Assembly (NCBI RefSeq): GCF_003353055.1
Contig: NZ_QKWJ01000004.1
Location: 1 to 64,000 of the forward strand
Reading direction: 5' to 3'
Length of the DNA: 64,000 nucleotides
Source of the DNA: Cupriavidus lacunae
Lineage (GTDB): Bacteria > Pseudomonadota > Gammaproteobacteria > Burkholderiales > Burkholderiaceae
The position numbers and the translations under genes were made by a program. Numbering within the stretch: the stretch's first letter is position 1; the number at the start of each line of letters is the position of its first letter. The notes under the pieces were generated by a model. That model saw nothing but the letters and a program-made list of their open reading frames with translations, searched no databases and had not been told where the DNA came from. Positions 46,960 through 55,743 of the stretch are shown here, one piece after another.

Positions 46960-48126
46960 TTAACGGCGCAGGCCGAGCAGGTCGCGGGCGATGACCCAGC
47001 GATGCACCTCGCTGGGCCCTTCGTAGATGCGCATCAGACGGGTCTCGTTGGCCATCTGCTGCAGCGGCAGTTCCTTGGTCATGCCCATCGCGCCGAAGGT
47101 CTGCATGGCATGGTCGATCACGTCCCAGGCCATTTCCGTGGCGAATACCTTGATCATCGATACCTGCGTGCGCGCCTCGTCGCCGGCGTCGATGCGGCTG
47201 GCGGCTTCATAGGTCATCAGGCGGCAGGCGTGGATGCGCGTGGCGGCGTCGGCCACCCACCACTGGATCGCCTGGCGCTGCGCCAGCGGCGCGCCGAAGG
47301 TCTGGCGCTGCGGCGCGTACTCGCAGATCATGTCCAGCGCCCGCTGTGCCCGGCCGATGCACCAGGCGGCCATCTGCAGGCGGCGCGTCGACAGCCGCGC
47401 CTGCATCGGCGCAAAGCCCTGGCCTTCGGTGCCCAGCAGCTGCGAGGCAGGGATGCGGCAGTCTTCCAGCACCACCTCGTAGGTCGATGTCCCGCCGATC
47501 ATCGGGATGCGGCGCTCCACCCGGAAGCCCGGCGTGCCGCGCTCGACGATAAAGGCAGAGATGCCGCCGCGCGCGCCCCTGGCCTTGTCGGTTACGGCCA
47601 TGACGATGGTCCAGTCGGCGCGGGCGGCGCGGCTGATCCAGATCTTGCGGCCGTTCAGCACCCAGTGGTCGCCATCGCGCTCGGCGCGCGTGGTCATCAT
47701 GGCGGGGTCGCCGCCGGCGCCGGGTTCGGAGATGGCGATGGCCGACACGGTCTCGCCGCGCGCATACGGGGCCAGGTAACGTTCGCGCTGGGCCTCGCTG
47801 GCGGTCAGCATCAGCATGCGCAGGTTGGGCGAGTCGGGCGGCAGTTCGTAGGGCGTGATGGTCTTGCCGAGTTCTTCGTTGACGCCCACCATCGCCACCG
47901 CCGGCAGGTCGGAGCCGCCCATCTCCGTGGGGGCATCCAGGCCCCACAGGCCCAGTTCTCGCGACATCCCGTCCAGCCGCGCATGTTCTTCCGGCAGCAA
48001 GCTCATCTGCCCGCCAGCGGCTTCGCGCGCCAGCACCGCGGGCTCCAGCGGAATCAGCTGTTCGCGCACAAAGCGCGCGACCAGGTCCTTGAGCATCCGG
48101 TGCTCTTCGTCCAGTTCAAAGTTCAT
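46960..48126 (-). CDS. Acyl-CoA dehydrogenase (ACAD10/11-like)
   Basis: 388 residues. Start ATG 48126; the frame is open far upstream only because it shadows two other genes. Motifs: AIAISEPGAGGDPAMMTTRA, VLNGRKIWISRAARADW, QTFGAPLAQRQAIQWWVADAATRIHA, and RIYEGPSEVHRWVIARDLL, which keeps the Glu used as catalytic base in many members. Third gene of the hydratase operon, 20 bases after the CoA-transferase. Confidence 0.9.
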   Translation of the reverse strand: MNFELDEEHRMLKDLVARFVREQLIPLEPAVLAREAAGGQMSLLPEEHARLDGMSRELGLWGLDAPTEMGGSDLPAVAMVGVNEELGKTITPYELPPDSPNLRMLMLTASEAQRERYLAPYARGETVSAIAISEPGAGGDPAMMTTRAERDGDHWVLNGRKIWISRAARADWTIVMAVTDKARGARGGISAFIVERGTPGFRVERRIPMIGGTSTYEVVLEDCRIPASQLLGTEGQGFAPMQARLSTRRLQMAAWCIGRAQRALDMICEYAPQRQTFGAPLAQRQAIQWWVADAATRIHACRLMTYEAASRIDAGDEARTQVSMIKVFATEMAWDVIDHAMQTFGAMGMTKELPLQQMANETRLMRIYEGPSEVHRWVIARDLLGLRR

Positions 48127-48146
48127 GCCTGTCTGCTCCTGATTCG

Positions 48147-49337
48147 TTATGGGTGGCTGGCGCCCTGCGCGATGCCCAGCTCCTGCAGGACCTCGGCGGT
48201 GTGTTCGCCCAGCGCCGGCGCGTGGCGGCGCAGCGAAAGCGGCGTGGCCGAAAAACGCGCGGCGGGCCGTACTTCGCGCAGCGGGCCTTCGGTGGGGTGC
48301 TGCGTTTCCTGGAACAGGCCGACGGCGCGCAGGTGCGGGTGGTCGACCAGGGAGTCCAGGCCGTAGATCGGCGTGGCGGGGATATCGAGCGACTCGAACA
48401 GCTGCATCCACTCGCCGGTGGTGCGCGCCGGCGTCAGCTCGGCCAGGTGCCCGTACAGCGCGCGGATATTGGCGTTGCGCTGCGCGCGGTCGGTTACCTC
48501 GAAGCGCTCGGCCAGGTCGTCGCGGCCCACCGCGCGGAAAAAGGCCTGCCAGTGGCGCTCGGTGTAGGGCAGGGCACAGATCCAGCCGTCGCGGGTCGGC
48601 GCGGGGCGGCGCCCGCCTTGCAGCAGGCGTGCGTAGCCGGCGCCAGTGGGTGCGGGATCGAAGGTCAGGCCCCCGAGGTGCTCGGCCATCACGAAAGCGG
48701 CCATGGTTTCCAGCATCGGCACCTCTACCGACTGGCCGACGCCGTGGCGCTCGCGGTACAGCAGCGCGGCCAGCACGGCATTGGCCAGCGCCAGCCCGGT
48801 GGTCTTGTCGGCGATCAGGCTGGGCACGTATTCCGGGCGCTCGCCGGTGGCGGAGCCCAGCGCGACCAGCCCGCAGCCGGCCTGGATGATGTCGTCGAAG
48901 GCCGGCTTGTCGCGGTGCGGGCCGTCCTGGCCGAAGCCGGTGGCCACGCAGTAGACGATGCGCGGGTTGGTGCGCGCCACCTCGGCATAGCCAAAGCCCA
49001 GCCGCTCGATCGCGGCCACGCGCATGTTGTGCACCAGCACGTCGGCGCCGGCGATCAGCCCGCGCAGCGCCTCGGCGCCCTCGGCGGTCTTCAGGTCGAG
49101 CACGACCGAGCGCTTGTTGCGGTTCAGCGCCAGGTAGATCGAGCTCATGCCGGGGTGCTGCGACACGCCGTTGGCGCGCATCAGGTCGCCCTCGGGCCCT
49201 TCGACCTTGATCACGTCGGCGCCAAAGTCGGCCAGCACCTGCGTGGCCAGCGGGCCGAGCACGACCGCGGTGAGGTCCAGCACGCGGATGCCGTCCAGCG
49301 GGCCGGCCGGCGTGGCGCGGGTGTCTTGTTCGCTCAT
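48147..49337 (-). CDS. CaiB/BaiF (type III) CoA-transferase
   Basis: 396 residues. Family marks: LDLTAVVLGPLATQVLADFGADVIKVEGPEGD, LNRNKRSVVLDLKT, and GFGQDGPHRDKPAFDD with the probable catalytic Asp. Twelve bases after the enoyl-CoA hydratase gene and 20 before the dehydrogenase gene, so clearly one operon. Confidence 0.9.
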   Translation of the reverse strand: MSEQDTRATPAGPLDGIRVLDLTAVVLGPLATQVLADFGADVIKVEGPEGDLMRANGVSQHPGMSSIYLALNRNKRSVVLDLKTAEGAEALRGLIAGADVLVHNMRVAAIERLGFGYAEVARTNPRIVYCVATGFGQDGPHRDKPAFDDIIQAGCGLVALGSATGERPEYVPSLIADKTTGLALANAVLAALLYRERHGVGQSVEVPMLETMAAFVMAEHLGGLTFDPAPTGAGYARLLQGGRRPAPTRDGWICALPYTERHWQAFFRAVGRDDLAERFEVTDRAQRNANIRALYGHLAELTPARTTGEWMQLFESLDIPATPIYGLDSLVDHPHLRAVGLFQETQHPTEGPLREVRPAARFSATPLSLRRHAPALGEHTAEVLQELGIAQGASHP

Positions 49338-49349
49338 CAGGCCACTCCC

Positions 49350-50120
49350 TCAACGGCGCTTGAACACAGGGGCGCGGCGCTCGGCCATGGCGGCCACACC
49401 TTCGCGGAAATCTTCGCTGCGGAACTGTCCGTGCTGGATCGCCAGTTCGCGCTGGTTGATCTCGGCGATGCGGTCGGCCAGGCCCTCGCGCAGCGTGGCG
49501 CGCGTGCTTTCCACGGCCAGCGGGGCGGATGCAGCGATCTCCTGCGCCAGGGCCATGGCACGGGCGTTGACCTCGGCCTTGGGCACAAGCTCGTCGGCCA
49601 GGCCGATCTCGACCGCGTCGGCGCCGGTGATGCGCCGGCCGGTGTAGAACAGCAGCGCGGCCTGTTGCTCGCCCACCAGCCGTGGCAGCGTCAGGCTCAT
49701 GCCAAAACCGGGGTGGAAGCCCAGCCGGTTGAAGTTGGCGCTGAAGCGCGCCTCGGCGCAGGTCACGCGAAAGTCCGCCACCAGCGCCAGTCCCATGCCG
49801 GCGCCGATGGCGGCGCCTTCCACCGCGGCCACGATGGGCTTGCGGTTGCGGTAGAGCTTCATCGCGTGCGCATAGAAGCCCCCCGGGTCGTTGGCGACCT
49901 CGCCCTGGTCGGCGCCGCTGAAGTCGGCGCCGGCGCAGAACGTGCTGACGCCGGATGCCAGCACGATGGCGCGGCATTCATGGTCGTCATCCAGCGCCAG
50001 CAGGGTGTCGGCAAGGCGCCGCATGGTGTCGGCATCGACAAAATTATGCGGCGGGCGGGACAGGATGATGCGGGCGACGTGGCCTTCGCGGGTGACCTGG
50101 ATATTGGCTTCGGATGACAT
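49350..50120 (-). CDS. Enoyl-CoA hydratase/isomerase-family protein
   Basis: 256 residues from ATG 50120. Crotonase oxyanion-hole loops TFCAGADFSGADQ and GAAIGAGMGLALVADFRV, then FNRLGFHPGFGMSLTLPRLVG and a C-terminal EDFREGVAAMAERRAPVF. First gene of the operon hydratase, CoA-transferase, dehydrogenase, Bug. It is divergent from the IclR gene. Confidence 0.9.
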   Translation of the reverse strand: MSSEANIQVTREGHVARIILSRPPHNFVDADTMRRLADTLLALDDDHECRAIVLASGVSTFCAGADFSGADQGEVANDPGGFYAHAMKLYRNRKPIVAAVEGAAIGAGMGLALVADFRVTCAEARFSANFNRLGFHPGFGMSLTLPRLVGEQQAALLFYTGRRITGADAVEIGLADELVPKAEVNARAMALAQEIAASAPLAVESTRATLREGLADRIAEINQRELAIQHGQFRSEDFREGVAAMAERRAPVFKRR

Positions 50121-50181
50121 GCTGGGCGCTCCTCTGTGGTGTGCCGGCTGGTTCGGTTTCAGGGCCGGGATGCACACAGTA

Positions 50182-50210
50182 TTCGCATTGCGCCGCCGCG
50201 CCGCTATACT
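50182..50210 (+). promoter_or_regulatory. Promoter of the IclR gene
   Basis: -35 TTCGCA (50182-50187), a 17-base spacer and -10 TATACT (50205-50210). The start of transcription would be near 50217, inside the dyad at 50213-50231. Confidence 0.5.
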
Positions 50211-50212
50211 AG

Positions 50213-50231
50213 AATTTCACTTACTGAAATT
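50213..50231. promoter_or_regulatory. Dyad over the IclR transcription start
   Basis: 7-bp arms AATTTCA (50213-50219) and TGAAATT (50225-50231) with spacer CTTAC. It lies between the -10 box and the start codon at 50239, as expected for self-repression, and could also govern the divergent hydratase operon. Confidence 0.7.
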
Positions 50232-50238
50232 ATGGACG

Positions 50239-51075
50239 ATGCCGGACCCTGTGCTGCCAGAGGCCTCCAGCCGCCGCGTGACTCACCAGACCGGCCGCTT
50301 TACCCGCGACACCGCGGGCAGCCAGTCGCTGGAGCGCGGGCTGGTGCTGCTGCGGGCGTTTCGCGTAGGCACCACCAGCCTGACCAATGCCGAACTGGCG
50401 GCGCGCACCGGCCTGCCGCGCCCCACCGTCAGCCGGCTGACGCGCTCGCTGGTGGATGCGGGCTTCCTGCGCTACGACGTCAACGAGCGTGCCTACCGGC
50501 TGGCGCCGGTGGTGCTGAGCCTGGCCGATGCCTTCCACCAGTCCAGCCGCGCGCCGGACATCGCGCTGCCGCTGATGCGCAAGGTGGCCGAGGCCGGCAA
50601 GGTCAACGTGGGGCTGGCCGTGGGGGACCAGCTGGAGATGGTGTACCTGGCGTCGATCCGGCACAGCCGCGACAGCGTGTCGCGCACGCGGCGCGTAGTG
50701 CCGGGAACACGCGTGCCGATGGAATTGACGGCGATCGGGTTGTCCTGGCTGGCGGCACAGCCTGAGGGGGTACGCGAAGATCTGCTGGCCGGCATCGCCG
50801 CGCGCCAGGGCGAGGGGTGGGCCGGCATGCGGGCCACGGTGCTGCGCAGCATCGCGCAGGCGCAGCGGCATGGCTATTGCACCGCGGCCTACCAGCCCGG
50901 ACATCTGCTGGCCGTGGGGGCCGCTTTCTCTGGCCCGGACCAGCAGCTGTATGGGCTCAATATCAGCTTCCCGTACAGCGAGAGCGAGCGCAGCCGCGAC
51001 AATGCCCGCCATGCGGCCCAGCTGGCGCGGCTGGTGGCGGACATCCGGGAAGCCTGGCGGCGCGCCGCCGGCTAG
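50239..51075 (+). CDS. IclR-family transcriptional regulator
   Basis: 278 residues from ATG 50239. N-terminal winged HTH (TSLTNAELAARTGLPRPTVSRLTRSLVDAGFL) and a GAF-like effector domain (VGLAVGDQLEMVYLASIRHSRDS to GLNISFPYSESE). It is divergent from the hydratase/CoA-transferase/dehydrogenase/Bug operon and is its probable regulator. It converges on the OmpA-like gene. Confidence 0.9.
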   Translation: MPDPVLPEASSRRVTHQTGRFTRDTAGSQSLERGLVLLRAFRVGTTSLTNAELAARTGLPRPTVSRLTRSLVDAGFLRYDVNERAYRLAPVVLSLADAFHQSSRAPDIALPLMRKVAEAGKVNVGLAVGDQLEMVYLASIRHSRDSVSRTRRVVPGTRVPMELTAIGLSWLAAQPEGVREDLLAGIAARQGEGWAGMRATVLRSIAQAQRHGYCTAAYQPGHLLAVGAAFSGPDQQLYGLNISFPYSESERSRDNARHAAQLARLVADIREAWRRAAG

Positions 51076-51097
51076 CCCGCACTGGCGACAAAGCCAG

Positions 51098-51688
51098 TCA
51101 ATCCTGCACGGTGACGATGGTCACGCGACGATTCTCGGGTGCAGCGGGGTTTTGCAGATTCAGCGGCTCCGTAGATCCTTTGCCGAGCGGCGTCAGGCGG
51201 TCCGCGGCGACCCCCCCCTCCGCTGTGAGGTACTCCGCCACTTTCGCCGCGCGGCTCTCGGAAAGCTTCAAGTTGGCATTTGCCGAACCGCGTGGGTCCG
51301 CATGCCCTTCGATACGAAACTTGTATGGTGAGAGCCTGTCCGAGCGCAGCGCGCGGGCGACCTTGCTGAGCGCGGCACGCGCACCTTCGGTCAGTTTCGA
51401 AGAGTTGCTCTTGAACGTGATCAGCAACTGTGCGGACGGATCTTTTGTGGGGCTGGCAGCTTCCGGCGCCGCATAGGCATCGCGGTGCATGATGCCAAGT
51501 GTCTGATCCCTGTCGGCCTCCCTTGGCGGAGTCAGGGCATTGGTGATCGCTTCCTCGTTGATATCCTGCTCGTTCATGACCCTATCGTCGGCGCGAGCGG
51601 CAGGCCAGGCAGCCAGGATGCAGAGCGCCATGATCGGTATGCGCAGCCAGCGCTGCACACCGAAAGTGACATGCGTGATCTTTGCCAT
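51098..51688 (-). CDS. OmpA-family C-terminal domain protein
   Basis: 196 residues. Signal peptide (residues 1-34, LRIPIMALCILAAWPAARAD), an unstructured middle, then the OmpA peptidoglycan-binding domain (about 85-195): ITFKSNSSKLTEGARAAL, FRIEGHADPRG and ANLKLSESRAAKVAEYL. Likely a periplasmic or outer-membrane-linked anchor to peptidoglycan. Last gene of the kinase/phosphatase cluster, 110 bases after the protease gene. Confidence 0.87.
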   Translation of the reverse strand: MAKITHVTFGVQRWLRIPIMALCILAAWPAARADDRVMNEQDINEEAITNALTPPREADRDQTLGIMHRDAYAAPEAASPTKDPSAQLLITFKSNSSKLTEGARAALSKVARALRSDRLSPYKFRIEGHADPRGSANANLKLSESRAAKVAEYLTAEGGVAADRLTPLGKGSTEPLNLQNPAAPENRRVTIVTVQD

Positions 51689-51798
51689 ATTGGATCTCCA
51701 GGTATTTGCGTGCTTCCACGCCAGTGCGACGCGCCACCACGAACGTCGCCAATCATCAGAGGCAGCCGATGGCATTCGCCAGTCCCGTTCAAACACGC

Positions 51799-52578
51799 CT
51801 ATTCCAGGCATTGAACGAGTGCCGAAATCTGGCGGAGTCTCGTGCCTGGCTTCATTTCCGGAACCTGAAGCGTGGACGGCGCCGGCGCGCCTTGCCTGGC
51901 GTTGAGGAATCGTGCAAGGTCCTCTGCGCAAACGGCGACGCTGAGTTCCGGGTTGTTGGCAAACCGGCCCACGATCATGCCAACCAGTACCCCGCTTGCG
52001 TCGACAACGGCGCCCCCGCTGTTGCCTTCATGCAGGGCGGCGCGCAGTACCAGAAGGCGATGGCCCTTGGGCTTTGCGGTGCCGCGCAAGTATCCACGGG
52101 TCATGACAGGCTCGAGCGGCGACGACGGCGTGAGGCCAAAGCCGATCGTATAGACCGACATGCCCTGATGGACGGAGATGGCGAGAGGTCGTGCAGGCAT
52201 CTTCACGGCGTGGTTCGTTGCGAGTAACGCCACATCCAGTTGGTCGTCGATTGCCACCAGGGATGCATGCAAGCTCGTCATGTCGAGTGGCCAGACGTTG
52301 ATCCGCTGGCATCCGCGCACGACGTGCGCGCTGGTCAGCATTTCACCAGACTGGGTGACAAAGAACGCCGTGCCACTGCGAAGCATCCCGTCGTGGCTCT
52401 TTCCCGTCCCGGCGGCGCGGCTTGCAAGCTCCGTGGTGACCGCGGCGTTCATGGCGCCGACGAGATGCCCGTTATCCAAAAGCTCGGCGCGTGCCGTTCC
52501 CGCGCACACGCTCCAGATACCGATCCATCCCATTGCCAGTAGCAGGGACAACAGTAAGGAACGTGCGTCTCGGTGCAT
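51799..52578 (-). CDS. Secreted trypsin-like serine protease
   Basis: 259 residues. The start at 52578 gives a signal peptide (SLLLSLLLAMGWIGIWSVCAGTARA). S1-type triad: His in MLTSAHVVRG, Asp in DQLDVALLATN, Ser in LHEGNSGGAVVD. No PDZ domain, so it is not DegP-like. Second protease of this operon, after the FHA-linked one. It is encoded 19 bases downstream of the glycine-zipper gene. Confidence 0.85.
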   Translation of the reverse strand: MHRDARSLLLSLLLAMGWIGIWSVCAGTARAELLDNGHLVGAMNAAVTTELASRAAGTGKSHDGMLRSGTAFFVTQSGEMLTSAHVVRGCQRINVWPLDMTSLHASLVAIDDQLDVALLATNHAVKMPARPLAISVHQGMSVYTIGFGLTPSSPLEPVMTRGYLRGTAKPKGHRLLVLRAALHEGNSGGAVVDASGVLVGMIVGRFANNPELSVAVCAEDLARFLNARQGAPAPSTLQVPEMKPGTRLRQISALVQCLE

Positions 52579-52597
52579 GACCAGATGCGGAAAATGA

Positions 52598-53086
52598 CTA
52601 CTGGCTGGCAAGCACCCACTCACCGTTCGCGTTACGACATGCCTGTGAGGTCTGTTCGTACGTCTTTCCTTCTTTCACATAGGTCTCGCTGAACTTCCGG
52701 CATGTCTGGGCATTCGGAGACTTCGAATACCCACTGAGCGGCTTGATGGTGCCGGAATTTCCCGTCTTTGCGTTATGCCAGGTCTTTGGCTGGTTGTTCG
52801 GGGTGGTCTGCAGGGCATGTCTTAGTGCGGCCTCGCGCGCTTCGCGGTCGCGTTCATCCATCTCTTTGCCAATAATGCCGCCAAGCAGTGCACCGGCCAG
52901 GCCGCCCGCGACAATGGCGCCCGCGTTGCCATGGCTGAGAATTCCGCCGAGCGCAGCACCCGTACCAGCACCGATAAGCGCGCCGGAGGTGGTCTTGTTC
53001 ATGCCGGTCGACTGGCCCTCCGCGCATCCCACAAGAATCGCGCTGGCCGCCGCGGCGCAGCCAACTGCGATGGTCCAATTGTTCAT
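52598..53086 (-). CDS. Glycine-zipper lipoprotein
   Basis: 162 residues from ATG 53086. Lipobox LVGC at about residues 18-21 gives a lipoprotein. The glycine-zipper stretch GALIGAGTGAALGGILSHGNAGAIVAGGLAGALLGGIIG is of the 17-kDa antigen type. The tail CRKFSETYVKEGKTYEQTSQACRNANGEWVL is typical of such proteins. Probably an outer-membrane lipoprotein. Next gene after the kinase, 42 bases apart. Confidence 0.87.
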   Translation of the reverse strand: MNNWTIAVGCAAAASAILVGCAEGQSTGMNKTTSGALIGAGTGAALGGILSHGNAGAIVAGGLAGALLGGIIGKEMDERDREAREAALRHALQTTPNNQPKTWHNAKTGNSGTIKPLSGYSKSPNAQTCRKFSETYVKEGKTYEQTSQACRNANGEWVLASQ

Positions 53087-53128
53087 GGCATTCTCCCTCT
53101 GACTACCCCGTAGGACTCCCCTCAACGA

Positions 53129-54862
53129 CTACAATGCCCAGACACCGACGCGAGCCCGTCTTGCCTCCTGCTCGGCGGTGACGTATCGCGCGGGCGCACC
53201 GTCCCTTGAGCGAGCCCAGCCATTTCGAATGGCATGCTCGCCAATATCTTCCCCATCCGCGAAGCACTGAAAGCCCTTGTCTTTTGCAAAACACTGAAGC
53301 TGGTTGCCCTTGCCCTTGAGGTAACGCTGCATTGCCTGGGCCGGCTTTCCGTCTTCGCCGCGGATGGAGGACAGGTTGACGATCTTCCCTGAGACAATCA
53401 GTGCTCCCGAATCTAGGACCTGGGCGACCTTTCCCTCAAGGTCTGGCCTGGCTTGCTGCGCTGGCGGATTACTGCCGTTCGGTCCTCTCGGGGGCGACGA
53501 CGGGTTCGCCGGGGCCGAAGGTGTCGGGATCAGAGCGATCGGCGGAAGATTGATCGGCTGCTCCTCCGCTGGTGGTTCGGGCACGGCAATCTGGTGCGGC
53601 ACGTCCTCGGTCGACGAGGTCGATGGGGGTGAGGGTTGCGGCTGCCGCATCAGTACCATCATGAGTATGCCTGCGCCAACGATCAGGCTGGCGGCGGTCG
53701 CGCCGAGGGCGAAAACGCGAGACCGCGGGCGCGCCAGGACCGAATCCGGCCCGATGGACGTGCTGTAGGTTGTCGGATGCGCAATGAGGCGGGAATGCGG
53801 TTCTGTTGCAGCCGGCGGAGGTACTGGCGATGCCGCGGCATTGGCCGTGCGCTGAGCGGAATCCACATGGCTGCGCAGTCGGGTGCCTGTATTCACGTCT
53901 GGGTTCACGCCAGTGCTCACGTCCGGGTTCACGCCAGTGTTCACACTTTGGTTCGTGCTTGTGTTCACGCCTGCAATACTGGTCGCCCGAAGGTCTAGCG
54001 TGTTGTATGTCTGCAGCACCCCCTCGCGCACGATATCCGGCGCATCCGCAAACAGCGGCAAAGCCGCCAGTGCGCGGCCAAAGTCTTCCACCGTGTCGAA
54101 CCGCTCCTCAGGCGCCTTGGCAAGCGCCCGCATCAGTGCGTTTTCGATGCCGCGATCGAGATCCGGACACAATAGGGCCAGCGAGGGCGGTACGGCTTCT
54201 ACCTGCGCGCGGATCAGCTCATAATCGCTGGTCGCGTTGAAAGGCAGTCGCCCGGATATCAGTTCGTACAGGACCGTGGCAAGGCTATACAGGTCGCTGC
54301 GGCCGTCGCCCTCGTGGCCGCGCAATTGCTCCGGCGAGGCGTAAGCCAGTGTGCCGACGACATCGCCCTGTTGCGTGAGGCGTTGCGAACCCTGAATGCG
54401 CGCAATGCCGAAATCCATGATTTTCAGCGTGCCGCTTTCCGTGAGCATCAGGTTAGACGGTTTGATATCCCGGTGAATCACGCCCATCTTGTGCGCGTAG
54501 CGCAGGCCCATGATGGCTTGAATGATTACCGCGAGGCTATCCCGCACGGGAAACTTGCCAGTGCGCTGCAGGATGGTCTCCAGCGTGTCTCCGTGAACCA
54601 GCTCCATCACCATGCACATGGTGTCGCCATCCTTGAACAGCGCATACAGTGTCGTGATATTCGGATGGTTCAGCTTGGCAAGGCTGGTCGCCTCCGCGCG
54701 AAAGCGGTCCAGGAATCCCTTGTCGAGGCTGAGCTCAGGCCGCAGGGTTTTGATCGCTACATCACGCTCAAGCTCGGTATCGAAGGCGCCATAGACTTCG
54801 CCGATCCCGCCACGCCCCAGCAGGGTGCGAATTTCGTAGTGGCCGATCTGCCTGACTGACAT
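53129..54862 (-). CDS. Membrane Ser/Thr kinase with C-terminal nuclease-like domain
   Basis: 577 residues. Kinase domain 1-270: GRGGIGEVYG (16-25), Lys38, HRDIKPSN (130-137) and DFG (150-152), all intact. A linker follows with repeated VNTGVNPDV units. One membrane segment (FALGATAASLIVGAGILMMVLM) is near 385-407, then a Pro-rich stretch. The last ~100 residues resemble a staphylococcal-nuclease fold (EGKVAQVLDSGALIVSGK, ARRARVGVWAL) but lack its catalytic Asp/Arg/Glu set. So: kinase inside, nuclease-like sensor or binder outside (inference). Confidence 0.85.
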   Translation of the reverse strand: MSVRQIGHYEIRTLLGRGGIGEVYGAFDTELERDVAIKTLRPELSLDKGFLDRFRAEATSLAKLNHPNITTLYALFKDGDTMCMVMELVHGDTLETILQRTGKFPVRDSLAVIIQAIMGLRYAHKMGVIHRDIKPSNLMLTESGTLKIMDFGIARIQGSQRLTQQGDVVGTLAYASPEQLRGHEGDGRSDLYSLATVLYELISGRLPFNATSDYELIRAQVEAVPPSLALLCPDLDRGIENALMRALAKAPEERFDTVEDFGRALAALPLFADAPDIVREGVLQTYNTLDLRATSIAGVNTSTNQSVNTGVNPDVSTGVNPDVNTGTRLRSHVDSAQRTANAAASPVPPPAATEPHSRLIAHPTTYSTSIGPDSVLARPRSRVFALGATAASLIVGAGILMMVLMRQPQPSPPSTSSTEDVPHQIAVPEPPAEEQPINLPPIALIPTPSAPANPSSPPRGPNGSNPPAQQARPDLEGKVAQVLDSGALIVSGKIVNLSSIRGEDGKPAQAMQRYLKGKGNQLQCFAKDKGFQCFADGEDIGEHAIRNGWARSRDGAPARYVTAEQEARRARVGVWAL

Positions 54863-54886
54863 GGCGAATCCATCAACCCATTACGT

Positions 54887-55723
54887 TCAGAAAGCGCTGG
54901 TCTCGCGCGTTGAGCGAACTGACGCGCCAGGTGTCGGCGGTTGCTGCTGCACGCTGCAGATGGCGACCGACGCGTTATCCAGCCCACCCGCCAGGCGGGC
55001 AAGCTCAATCAGCTGTTGGCAGGCCTCGAGCAGGTCAAACCTCATGATCACCGATGCGATTGTCGTGTCGTCGATCTGGTCGCTGATCCCGTCAGTGCAT
55101 AGCATCAGGAAATCGTTATGTTCCAGGGGAAACCCATCCAGTGAAATCGCTGGCTCGTGGTCCGGCGCTCCGAGGGCCCGCAGAAGTACATTCTTGTCGG
55201 GGTGCCTGTTGGCCTCTTCCGCCGTGAGCAATCCCTGGCGGAACAGTTCGCCCACCATGGAGTCGTCTTCCGTCAATTGCCGAAACTCGCGTTGGCGAAG
55301 CAGGTAGATCCGGCTGTCGCCGACGTGGACGATATAAGCCAGGTCATTGACAATGGCAAGCGCGCTACAGGTGGTTCCCATGCCATCGCAACTCGGGTCG
55401 TCCGCGGCAAGTTTCCCGATCGCCTGATTGGCAACGGCAAATGCGTTCTTCAGCGCATCCGTGGGCAGGCCCGGATCGCGGTAATACTCGTGAAGCACCG
55501 TGCTCAGCGCAATCCGGCTCGCCACTTCGCCTGCCGCATGACCCCCCATGCCATCGGCCACGACGGCAAGTGCACCGGCACGCGCAAACGGATCGTCTTC
55601 GCGAGGAATCATGCAGCCGATCGCGTCCTCGTTCTGGCTGCGGACGCAACCAACGTCGCTAAGCATCGAACACCTGACCATCAGTCGGGATCGATCTGCT
55701 TGACGGGCCTGGCCGGCGCACAT
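54887..55723 (-). CDS. PP2C-type protein phosphatase
   Basis: 278 residues. The start at 55723 has GGGGA about eight bases upstream; a shorter form from 55681 is possible. PP2C metal motifs: SDVGCVRSQNEDAIG, VVADGMGGHAAGE, LCTDGISDQIDD and LDNASVAI. Soluble enzyme that should reverse the kinase encoded next, 24 bases downstream. It follows the FHA gene by 20 bases. Confidence 0.88.
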   Translation of the reverse strand: MCAGQARQADRSRLMVRCSMLSDVGCVRSQNEDAIGCMIPREDDPFARAGALAVVADGMGGHAAGEVASRIALSTVLHEYYRDPGLPTDALKNAFAVANQAIGKLAADDPSCDGMGTTCSALAIVNDLAYIVHVGDSRIYLLRQREFRQLTEDDSMVGELFRQGLLTAEEANRHPDKNVLLRALGAPDHEPAISLDGFPLEHNDFLMLCTDGISDQIDDTTIASVIMRFDLLEACQQLIELARLAGGLDNASVAICSVQQQPPTPGASVRSTRETSAF

Positions 55724-55743
55724 GGCAACGTTCCCCGTTGGAG

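Noticed and set aside
48127..49977. Apparent fusion that extends the acyl-CoA dehydrogenase at 46960-48126 far upstream
   Set aside because: The extra 600 residues shadow the CoA-transferase and hydratase genes in another frame. The real start is ATG 48126.
53880..53990. Repeats in the kinase linker considered as a CRISPR-like array
   Set aside because: They are in frame, code for VNTGVNPDV-type units and have no spacers.
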